A stretch of 64,000 bases of DNA from Clytia hemisphaerica (taxonomy: Eukaryota; Cnidaria; Hydrozoa; Leptothecata; Clytiidae), in contig CACVBU010001192.1 in assembly GCA_902728285.1 (NCBI GenBank), positions 406,582 to 470,581 of the forward strand. The letters run 5' to 3'. The position numbers and the translations under genes were made by a program. Shown piece by piece: positions 54,312 to 64,000 of this stretch. Position 1 is the first letter of the stretch. Each line of letters begins with the position of its first letter. A model generated the notes under the pieces. It had not been told where the DNA came from, searched no databases, and saw nothing but the letters and a program-made list of their open reading frames with translations.

Positions 54312-55226
54312 ATGATTTCATCCTTTGTGATTGCGTTATGGGCTTTGTATTTTGTGGGAATGATACTACACAGTATAGGCTTTGTTCTCGTATTGAGAAT
54401 TATTCGAAAGGGAAGTTCACCTTACAACCAAGGACAGCGATTTTTTTTATTACACCTTATAGTCGTGGAGTTATGTGCATGCTCGACATTTTTACTAACT
54501 CGCATTTTATTCGAAATCAATATTGGGAAAAAGATTGCAGTTGCTTTATATATTTATCTCCGAACTGGTGGCTACATCAATTATATTGGATCAATGTTGC
54601 TTTTAACGCTGGATCGAGTATTGATTGTTCGTTTAAATCTTCGTTACCCATTCTACATGACTAATAGAAAGGTTATAACCGCAATCTCAATTACTTTTAT
54701 TCTTGGGAATCTCTATTATGGGGTTATAATGTTTGTTGAATCAGCGAGACCCTACATCAATCTCTTCCTGGTCGTATCAAGCTTCTTGTTTTTGGTTTGT
54801 GTCTTTTGTTCTTATGCTTGGATCTTGCATACTGTGTCGACCTCCCGGCAAAAATTGCAATCATCAATCAATATAAAACAACCAAAAAGCGATACTCAGC
54901 AATCATCGACCAATCAAAATCGATCAGAAAGCGAAACTCGACGAACATCGACCAATGAGAATCAATCAAAAAGCGAGATTCGGTCAATCAGAATAAAGAG
55001 ACCAGCCAACATGACTGCACCGCTACTAATCGTGATGACTTTTGTTGCATTCTGGGTAGTTCCGTTTCAAGTTTCTTATTGGACGAACAGTAAAGATTGG
55101 AATTCGCCACACCTTGTTTTACATCCTCTAGGCTTCATTTCGGACGCTGTCATCTATATTTTCTTCTATCCGGTTATTTATAAGGAATTGAAAAAGTTGC
55201 TGTGTATTTCCAACAGGGGTGAATGA
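54312..55226 (+). CDS. Seven-helix receptor, class A-like, orphan (1)
   Basis: Intronless, 304 residues. Seven hydrophobic segments: about residues 5-28, 43-66, 82-103, 118-138, 146-172, 232-256 and 268-290. After helix 3 comes LTLDRVLIV with RYP in the next loop, a form of the class A DRY region. Helix 6 has FWVVPF in place of CWxP. Helix 7 has SDAVIYIFFYP, a likely N/DPxxY variant with Ala for Pro, then a helix 8 (YKELKKLL). The helix 1 Asn and helix 2 LAxxD are absent. The third inner loop is long, Ser/Asn/Gln-rich and contains a near-duplicate (TNQNRSESE, TNENQSKSE). The gene at 57373 is a paralogue. The ligand is unknown; divergent single-exon receptors of this type are common in cnidarians. 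Confidence 0.82.
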   Translation: MISSFVIALWALYFVGMILHSIGFVLVLRIIRKGSSPYNQGQRFFLLHLIVVELCACSTFLLTRILFEINIGKKIAVALYIYLRTGGYINYIGSMLLLTLDRVLIVRLNLRYPFYMTNRKVITAISITFILGNLYYGVIMFVESARPYINLFLVVSSFLFLVCVFCSYAWILHTVSTSRQKLQSSINIKQPKSDTQQSSTNQNRSESETRRTSTNENQSKSEIRSIRIKRPANMTAPLLIVMTFVAFWVVPFQVSYWTNSKDWNSPHLVLHPLGFISDAVIYIFFYPVIYKELKKLLCISNRGE

Positions 55227-55940
55227 TGATTGGATCAGCAATCTTAATTGTTGTTTAACAATGCTCAAAACGATCTTTCAAGAGGCGGGGGCTTGAGAAT
55301 CTGGTATTGACCGGTACTCTGGTATTTGACGGAAGGATGGCTGGCATTGAAAGGCAGGATTTCCGGTATTCCGTCACTCACCAGAATATTTTTAACCGGC
55401 ATTTAGAAACTTTTGGCCCATAGGCGCAGGTATTTTATGAATAAATTAACAGGTATTCCGGTATTTCGTAGCCGCGGAAGTCACAAATTCATTCGAGTTA
55501 AGGAATGCCAAGACAAAAGAAATTGTATACATATTTCCATAGAATTCTGTACTCAGAACAATATTTAGATATTGTACAATGATACAAGAAGATATATTTT
55601 TCGAGTTCAGATTTTTCGTCAGATTGCTCATATTTTTCATGTTGATGATAAAGCTGAAATAGTTACCTATAAAATCATTGATAACTCCCTATCATTATGG
55701 TTTTTGATTCAGGGAATAAGATATGGTAAAATAGATAAGCAAGTAGATTACAAGTAGAAATAATTTTAGGCTAAAAATATTACTGCAAAAATATGATTTT
55801 ATAATCTCCAAACTGAAATTCTCTTTCGTTTCATAAAGGATGTAACAGCAACCAGAAAATAAATAATTCAATCTCGAATGAACTCGTTTAGGGGTTGAAC
55901 TAGGCAAAGATTGTTGAAGCATGTTCAATTGTGCTCGTAT
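55227..55940. other. No gene seen
   Basis: 55290-55440 repeats CCGGTATT/GGTATTTGACGG words and may be transposon debris. The minus-strand ORF 55695-56003 (102 residues) has a polar N-terminal half and a hydrophobic C-terminal half, with no recognised domain. Confidence 0.4.
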
Positions 55941-56149
55941 CATTTCCATGTCCATTTCAGTATACTCAATACTTGGATCCAGTCCTTTTATCGCATACTT
56001 CATAACGTCAGCCTGGATTTAGGTCCCAGGTAGAAATTAGGTCCCCCCCTAAGTTTAAATCCCCCCAAAAGATTCATGAAATTTTTGGTAGCCCCCAGAG
56101 CTTTTTCTACTGATTCCGTCAGGTGATGTCACACTTTTCAATTTGTCTC

Positions 56150-57372
<1,223 letters not shown>

Positions 57373-58209
57373 ATGCTTCGAACCTTTTTCATAATCATTA
57401 TGTGCCTATATGGAGTCGCAATTATCTTACACACATTTGGAGTGGTCCTGATTTTGAAAGTTCAAAAACGTCCAAGAAATACACAATTTGGAAAAGGCCA
57501 ACGAATCTTCTTGCTGGTATTAATCTTAATTGAGATTTTCGTTTGTTTGTTGTTAGTTCTGAGTTATATCATCTTTGAAGCTGATATTAATGGGAACATT
57601 GAACAAATGCTGTTAACTTACCAGAGAACCGGTGGATTTTATTTATACATTGGCTCAATGTTATTACTGACCTTGGATAGAGTTTTAGCTGTGTTTTTGA
57701 ATTTGAAATATCCTTCTATGGTAACAAGACGAAAAATGATGCTTTCTATCGCCATATTGGTTGTTTTCGCGTGCACCTATTTTGTAATTGCATTGGAATA
57801 TCGATTCGAACGTCATTTACTGTTGGAAATCAATGTTGTTGGTAGCTTAACTTTCACTATAGTCGTTACAGCCAGTTATCTTTTGATCTTAAGAGAAATG
57901 CTACGATCGAAGCGTAATTTGAGGAAAATCACACCTAACGGCTCAAAAAAGGTCACCAATAATACTAGGGAGCATATCAATATAAGAAAAGCAATCATGG
58001 CTCCATTTTTCATTGTTTTTACTTTTGTGTTATTCTGGGTGCTACCTTTCCAAATAACGTACTGGTCAAAGAAGACTGATATTTATGCACCACAATTGTT
58101 CTTGCATCCCATTGGCTTCATTTCTGATGCTGTTATCTATATTTTCTTTTACCCACCTGCCTTCAAAGAATTGAAAAGGTTTATGGAAAATTTTCAGAGA
58201 ATTTTGTGA
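57373..58209 (+). CDS. Seven-helix receptor, class A-like, orphan (2)
   Basis: Intronless, 278 residues from ATG 57373; the open frame extends 21 bases upstream without an ATG. It is a paralogue of 54312-55226 with the same landmarks: GKGQRIFLL before helix 2, YQRTGGFYLYIGSMLLLTLD leading to DRVLAV, FWVLPF in helix 6, and HPIGFISDAVIYIFFYPPAF in helix 7, then a helix 8 (KELKRFM). The third inner loop is shorter and basic, without the Ser/Asn repeats of the first copy. N-glycosylation sites in the first outer segment are not seen. Same strand and 2.1 kb apart, so a tandem duplication is likely. Confidence 0.82.
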   Translation: MLRTFFIIIMCLYGVAIILHTFGVVLILKVQKRPRNTQFGKGQRIFLLVLILIEIFVCLLLVLSYIIFEADINGNIEQMLLTYQRTGGFYLYIGSMLLLTLDRVLAVFLNLKYPSMVTRRKMMLSIAILVVFACTYFVIALEYRFERHLLLEINVVGSLTFTIVVTASYLLILREMLRSKRNLRKITPNGSKKVTNNTREHINIRKAIMAPFFIVFTFVLFWVLPFQITYWSKKTDIYAPQLFLHPIGFISDAVIYIFFYPPAFKELKRFMENFQRIL

Positions 58210-59417
58210 TTTACGTGGAGCAATCCAGGGAGAAGGAGTAGTACCCTTACCTACCTTCGGGTAGATAGCTATCGAAAGAGGAGCCTTCGGGTCGCCTCCG
58301 ACTGCGGTCGCAGACTTACTTACCATTCTTAATTTACGGCTAAGAAGTGGATATCAATAGTTTCCTAAGAGAACATGTGATAGGGAGATTAATCCTGGCC
58401 CTACACTCCAAATTCTGGTTGACATTCTACTATCTCTTTTGCTTCAATATGGAAATCATGTCAGTGTAGTTAGACTGTCAGAAGTGCTATCTGGATCAAA
58501 AAAGAGAACTAAGAGACTGGGTTGAAGTTCGTGTATACGTCCCTCATATTATCCTCTCGGTTGTATCTTTCCAACCCACTGGTTCGAGCCAACAAAGCAA
58601 TACTTCTGCTTTTTGTATTTTGATCGAAGCTTGCTTCACTTTTTGTAATAATTTAAAGACGCATAATCAACTCTTGTAAATACGCATTTGTAGTACTCCA
58701 GAAAATATATCATATAAAATAATTTTCTGTGTTAGAATTTTGTATTATTATTCATACCAAAATTCGATCTTAAAAAAAGCCTTAACCCTTCGTCCATCTT
58801 CTGTCTAGGATTCTAGGAAATTGCCACGGAAAACTGGGAAACTCCCCTGCCTCCCACAGAATTTTTGCCTTGGAAATTAGTCCCTGGAAACTCCCCCCTG
58901 TAACATTTTACTGGACAATTTCTATTCAATGTTCAATCAAAATTATGTGATTTTTTCTATAAAATAACAATTTTCTCTCAATACACTCTAATCAGAACAA
59001 TAATAGTATAATAATTATAGTTTATCATAAAAAATTTAAGTGCAATATTCATTATTGTGTACACCTCCGACATACATGTCATGGTACTATCTGAGGTTTG
59101 ATGAGCAAACGTATGGAATCAATATCCAGTGGATCGTTCGTTTTACCAATATTGATCATTTCTGGTCTGCAATTTACACATGAAATAAGAGGCTTGGATT
59201 TGAACGGAGCTTTAAAGATGATAACCTATAGATTGGGTCCAAAAATTGGGACTTTGTATATTTTCAAAAATCTATCCACAAAAAGTTTTAGCGCAAAAAA
59301 CGTTAAAACTTTTTAAATGATTCAAGATTCGAGTTGAGTAAAATATTTTGTACGGATTATCAGGGGATTGGATTACATAATCTTTTCAGCTCAAATTGTC
59401 ACGGGATGGGATTAATC
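58210..59417. other. No gene seen
   Basis: Just after the stop, 58241-58320 is GC-rich with short palindromes (CCTACCTTCGGGTAG, GACTGCGGTCGCAG). The rest is AT-rich. The 72-residue ORF at 59098-59316 has no recognised motif. Confidence 0.4.
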
Positions 59418-59734
59418 CGGGGGGTACTAGGGTTGAGGGATGCTGGGTATGTGCGTGCCGAACCTCCAAACCCTGACCCTTAGAGAGACTGATTTTTGCT
59501 GAAAAGGTGATCCTTAGAGAGACTATTTTTTGCAAAATGTTCTTCCACTTTTGAAAAAGGACCTATCCTTAGAGACTTTTTTATAAAAAAAGAATTCCTA
59601 AAAATCATGAATTTTATGACTGATTTAAAAATTTCTGATTTTCCGACCCTTAGAGAGACTTTGAAAGATGAAAAACCCGATCCTTAAGGCACGGACATAC
59701 ACAGCACCCATTTTTGCCTAAGTACCCCCCCTGA
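59418..59734. mobile_element. 317-bp MITE with G-run ends, copy 2
   Basis: CGGGGGGTACTAGGG at the left and CCTAAGTACCCCCCCTGA at the right, with a perfect 8-bp target duplication GATTAATC (59410-59417, 59735-59742). GACCCTTAGAGAGACT repeats inside. It is related to 46667-46955. The 8-bp duplication points to hAT. Confidence 0.85.
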
Positions 59735-60210
59735 GATTAATCTTTAGCTCAAATGACAAAAAGTATTCGAATAATACGATAGGTTCAAATTAAAGAGAGT
59801 TGATTGTAGCCCAAAGAATTTGATTTTTGCTAACCCCGAACATATTCTAAGTGTAAAAGTTTTTCAATTGCTTTTATCGTGACTTTGTTATTTAACAAGC
59901 TCTTCTTGTCTTGTTGGTCACCTTAAAAAAAGTTACTCATATTTTAGCAATTCTTAGGCTTACTTGGCGTGTAAAATGCTAACCATTGTGAATTCTTTCT
60001 CTTTACGTAATCAATTCACCAAGCTAGAAAGCTAGAAAAGCATGTATTGACATTCGTTCTTAGCAATCAAAAATTGCTTCCTTCCAAAAATTATCCTTTC
60101 AGTCAGAAATAGTCCTCTCTCCGCGTTGTTCATATAAATTTTTGCCTCTGTCAAAATTCCATTTTAAAACAAAAAGACTTGATGAAAAAAATCCATTCAT
60201 CCTCAACAAA

Positions 60211-60236
60211 GGTCATTCATTCATTCATTCATTCAG
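60211..60236. repeat. (ATTC)n microsatellite overlapping a stop codon
   Basis: Five to six ATTC units on the plus strand. On the minus strand the GAAT repeat supplies the last Glu codon and the TGA stop of the calcium sensor gene. Confidence 0.9.
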
Positions 60237-61108
60237 TACACTGTAGCATTTTTACAAAAGTCTGATCACGTTTAGCGCCTTCAATAAATTCCTCCAACGA
60301 AAGCATCTGGTCTTGATTTTTATCAAAGTTTTTAAAAACATCTTGTATTCGTTCAGTACTGGCGTTCTTATCATTAATGTAACCCATCATTTTATTAATA
60401 GAACGTACTATTGCCAACACTTCATTGAATGATATTACTCCATTTCCATCTATGTCATATACATCAAAAGCCCAACGTAGTTTTTCTTCAAACGATCCTC
60501 GAGTTGTGATTGACAACGAACAGATAAACTCTCGGAAATCTAAAAGAAGCAATAACAGAATGTTACATAATCATAATTTTCCCTGTTTAATACATCACTG
60601 TCACAAACCTTCTCATTGAAAATATCGACAAAAGTATTGTCACAGCGAGAAAAATACACTGACGGTTTTAATTTCACCCTCGCATTGTGCTATTCCAGAA
60701 ATAGTCTGTATCTCCTAATTTGACGTTCAGGGTGGTCTGGAAAATAAAAATTCGTGTGGGTGAGTGTGGTTTTTTGAGTATAAAAATTCAGGGTGATCAG
60801 TAAAACGAGGTTGAAAATCCAGGGTGGTCAGCAAAACAAGTGATCATGAAAACTAACAATGGCTCACCTATTCGGCCATCTTGGTTGACATCGAAGGTTC
60901 TGAAAAGATGTTCAGCGAACTTTTTCGCTTCGTGCGTTCCATAGAATTCACTATAAATATTCGTAAACTGCTCTAACGTTAGTCTACCATCCGGGCAATC
61001 CCTTTTGAAACCGGAATACCATTCTTTAAGCTCGTTTTCCGTAAAATGTGTCCGGGTCAGAAGATCTTTGAGCTCGGATGGTGGGATTTTACTTTGAACT
61101 TTTCCCAT
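60229..61108 (-). CDS. Neuronal calcium sensor (hippocalcin/VILIP-like)
   Basis: Two exons, 61108-60868 and 60539-60229, joined in phase by GTGAGC and TTCTTTTAG; 183 residues. The start MGKVQSK matches the MGxxxSK N-myristoylation signal of this family. EF-hand 1 is the inactive CPxG type (DCPDGRLTLEQF). Loop 2 is formed across the splice (DVNQDGRI joined to DFREF) and loop 3 is DIDGNGVISFNE; both look calcium-competent. Loop 4, DKNQDQMLSLEE, has Gln at position 6 where Gly is usual. The C-terminus stops soon after KMLQC, shorter than hippocalcin (193 residues). The family switches to membranes on calcium binding through the myristoyl group. The intron (60540-60867) has GGTGGTCAG words. Confidence 0.92.
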
Positions 61109-61454
61109 TTGGCTACTTCTCCTATAAAGAAAGAATTAAAAAATTGTTGATTTAAGATTATGTAATTTTTTTTTTGTGCTGCACGCATAATAACTTTCTT
61201 CCTAACAAATCCTTTGTACAGTCTGTATAGCGGAGCTCCCATAATTCGAACATCTATACAGGACAGAAAATTCTTCGAGATATAGAGTATTGGAATAATG
61301 GAGGTTTGTTTTAAAAAGTGTTTAGGTTTTAAACTAAACGAGACTTACAAATGAGAGATTCAACTCCCTCCTCACAATACTTTATGTAAAAAAAACAACT
61401 TTGACTGCTATAGATTTTCCAGACCCGACATCTAATTACACGGATTAGAGAAAT

Positions 61455-62633
61455 GGAAAGTTTATAAAAGTGGATCAGTATTTTTTGTTTTTGATCCATT
61501 ACTCTTAAACTGGGAGTTTCTAAACGTCGACCAGAAAAGACGACCACGACCGGTGACCACGACCAGCGACCAGATAAATTTGGGTTATCGAGTTTTTTCT
61601 CTTTCTCCAACGTAGAGTGTCTCTAATCAATTGAATATATTTAATATTGAAGAGTAAGCTCACCCCTGTCTCCTCTACTTAAAGCCACGTGCCAAATACG
61701 TAAAACAACTATTTCGACGTTCTTGGAGCTTGATTATGGTGTCAATCCTTTTGTATTATCAGCATCACAATAATTAGTGCCACAAAACTTTTTTGAAAAT
61801 GGTTTGAGAGGCTTTGTATTTCATCATCAGATAGTCATTTTGTCAACATAAAGACAATAGAATAATTGATTAGAATCCTCTAAAACTGGCCTTCCCAATT
61901 TTTTCCTACTGACAAGTTCTAGTCTATTCATACTAAAGGCATCTCATTCAGCATGATTAAAATATTTGGTTGAACAAAGCTTACAAACATTATACTTAAT
62001 GACCCTGTCAATATTTTTGTCAAATAGTGTCACCTTGTCAAGAAAATGACTGGTTACTTCAAAAGTCACTTTTTAGTATTCTGAGGACTTTATTTAAACG
62101 CATTCTCTACGGTGGAGAGAACAGATAAACTCGATAATCCAAATTTATCTGGTCGCCGGTCGTGGTCGCTGGTCGTGGTCACCGTTTCTGGTCGATGTTT
62201 AGAAACTCCCTCTTAAACTTTCAGTATACAGTAACAAATTTTACACTAACTTGTAGTCGAAAAAATTCTCATCACGTTGATATCAAGTTACTTGGAGAAA
62301 ATTTGCAAGAAATTTATTAAAAATAGATTTAATTTCTTATTTCTTCGCACTTTAGCTTTTTATCTAATTATGCCGTCGTGATGCCGTTATATCATTAGAA
62401 TCGCTAGAATATTCTGAGCAAAAAGATATAGGTATATTTTGGTCTGAGTATAAGCCCCTAAAGAATCTCGTCACATCACGCTAATTATGCAGATTTTTTT
62501 TATCAACAACAAAAGAAATCCATTAACTGAAACAAACTCCCTTAAGGGCAAAGGTCCTGGTACATGACGAGATGACGAGCCGTATTTCCATTGTTTTCAA
62601 GAAGCTATTTTTCTATCCCTTTACACTTCTCTG
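61455..62633 (-). mobile_element. Second copy of the ~490-bp repeat, split by an insertion
   Basis: Reverse-complement relative of 16581-17073, interrupted at 61512-62210. The outer parts (61455-61502 and 62220-62633) join into a sequence collinear with the intact copy, apart from a short extra AGTTTAAGAGTAATGG-like stretch at the junction. Confidence 0.7.
61512..62210. mobile_element. 699-bp Mutator-like MITE, 9-bp target duplication
   Basis: The ends GGGAGTTTCTAAAC and GTTTAGAAACTCCC are followed inwards by GACCACGACCNGCGACCAG repeats in both arms; the arms of about 110 bp extend to a TAGAG/CTCTA pair. A perfect 9-bp TCTTAAACT flanks it (61503-61511, 62211-62219). The 93-residue minus-strand ORF at 61329-61610 crosses the left end and is not a gene. 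Confidence 0.85.
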
Positions 62634-63096
62634 CACAGATCTTCTCTCACAATCGGTCATTTCAAGAAAGAACAGTTTCTTTCCTAAGGCAATGTTAAAA
62701 TTTTGTCACCCAATGAATGAATCTCATGATTTATTGAGCATTTAATTGACGCGTTTTTTGGAATCGAATTATTAACCTATGAATTTAACCCAGCAAGCAA
62801 TCGAAATTTTCTGGATAAATTTTTCATTCAATCACAATTGAAAAGGATTTCGCCCTTTTTTGTTATAAAAACAATTTTATAACAGCAAAGACGATTACAA
62901 AAGTCAAGAGAACCAGAAATCGCTGAATTTCAAACAAATTAAAGATCAGAGTAGTAAAAATTCGATAAAATCATACGTTAATAACCTCGATTAACCTAAC
63001 TCAACCTAACTCAAATCACAATCGATTTATCAAGATGTCCAACTAATACGTGAAAATGCTACTAATCGTCTTTTATGCTCTCGTACATAGTGCCCA
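62634..63096. other. No gene seen
   Basis: AT-rich. CCTAACTCAACCTAACTC near 62995 is a short repeat. No coding signal. Confidence 0.45.
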
Positions 63097-63252
63097 ATTC
63101 ATGATATGCTCCATTGCATTGTCTTCCACGTACCCAACATCTGATTGGTTGAAAGTCACATATATTGACTGATTTTACGTCACTTATAACCAATCAGCTA
63201 TTGGGTCCGTGATGTAATGTCAGAAGACTCTCCAGTGGTGCATATCATGAAT
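63097..63252. mobile_element. ~155-bp palindromic MITE, copy 3
   Basis: The ends ATTCATGATATGCTCCATTG and GGTGCATATCATGAAT are complementary. The core ATCTGATTGGTTGAAAG/ACCAATCAGCT is as in 50947-51100. Confidence 0.75.
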
Positions 63253-63489
63253 AAGGTTTTTTCAACATTCATCCAACGTTACTTTTGGTGACATGGATGT
63301 TAGATTAACGTTATTTGGACGTGTCTTGTACTCAAAGCTTTCTGACGGAGAGTTGTTTTAACTCCCATATAAGTTGATTAACTTAAAAGCGAAACTCTCC
63401 ATTTCGGTTCTTAAGCATTCCTCTTCAACCTTCAAGAGAGCTGGCAACAAATGTTTGCATTCTTCCTAAATAGGCAATAAATTGTTTTC

Positions 63490-63695
63490 CTACACGTTTT
63501 TTATAAGAACTTTGAAGCCTTCGGATGTTCTTGATTTCAACATTTTGTAATATTTATGTGCAATTTCCTAAGAAATTGGATGTTTTAGAGTCCATAAAAC
63601 CTTAAAATGTTCTTAACTTATTCTCATTATTTTAGCCATCCAAGCCTTTGGATGAATAATCTTATATAGTTTTTTTTCTTACAAACAACGTGTAT
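63490..63695. mobile_element. TACACGTTTTTTATAAG-family MITE, copy 2
   Basis: CTACACGTTTTTTATAAGAA at the left and TTCTTACAAACAACGTGTAT at the right. CCTTAAAATGTTCTTAAC inside is shared with 18114-18366. Confidence 0.6.
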
Positions 63696-64000
63696 GAAAG
63701 CATAAAACCGGACTACTAGACAAAATGACCTATTGTCATGTCATCAAGGTTAGTGAGTACCACTAAACTGAAATCGCGACAGACATGAGAGAGAAAAAAA
63801 AATCTTCTTAAAAATCTTAAGCAATTAGGGGAAAATTCCTCTTAAGAGAGAAAATATTTGCGTACTAAATATAAAGATGTACTTTGAGCGTAAAAAAACC
63901 GCTAAATTATTTGCATATTGAATAATGATGACTGTTTCCTATTGTCTCTTTCTAGAGATTGAATTGCCAAACACACTACGTGCTATGGATCATGCCATCC
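63696..64000. other. Right edge, no gene seen
   Basis: AT-rich sequence to the end of the window without a recognisable feature. Confidence 0.4.

Noticed and set aside
54164-54664. 166-residue ORF overlapping the start of receptor 1
   Set aside because: Out of frame with the seven-helix protein; its N-terminal half is the short tandem repeat.

Overview
This is nuclear DNA from an invertebrate animal, AT-rich and crowded with repeats. GT-AG introns, a single-exon LRRC40 orthologue, a neuronal-calcium-sensor gene, an SLC16-type transporter, two intronless seven-helix receptors and a tRNA-derived SINE all fit a metazoan. The single-exon receptors, the gene style and the abundance of MITEs suggest a cnidarian or another early-branching animal, but nothing here fixes the species. 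I found no rRNA, no functional tRNA, no CRISPR and no bacterial operon.

Layout. 0.3-8.3 kb is a set of nested transposons. A hAT-type element (about 778-8101) carries the broken start of a BED-finger transposase. Inside it is a 4.8 kb Foldback-like element (892-5674), whose arms are built of 30-bp and 124-bp tandem repeats and which has a perfect 9-bp target duplication. It also contains a 1.5 kb element rich in GGCCGCT (5818-7320). LRRC40 follows (9198-11114), then a 24-bp minisatellite. A 143-182 bp satellite fills 12.7-16.5 kb and is split by a 784-bp DNA transposon. At 18.7-24.6 kb lies a four-exon STAND NTPase gene (DUF4062-like, NACHT, TPR) ending in a CaaX box; one base is out of frame in a T6 run. 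From 26.5 to 42.0 kb there is about 15 kb of composite satellite, with an ORF1-only LINE, a second 784-bp transposon and a palindromic MITE inserted in it.

The right third holds most of the other genes: an SLC16-like transporter on the minus strand (44844-49028), two related receptors on the plus strand (54312-55226, 57373-58209), and a two-exon neuronal calcium sensor on the minus strand (60229-61108). The spaces between them and their introns are largely MITEs from many families, several with exact target duplications.

The genes look independent of one another rather than forming a pathway. The most unusual content is the repeat architecture: the Foldback-like element, the near-perfect hairpins, the twin 784-bp transposons, and an inverted-repeat core shared by two different satellite arrays.
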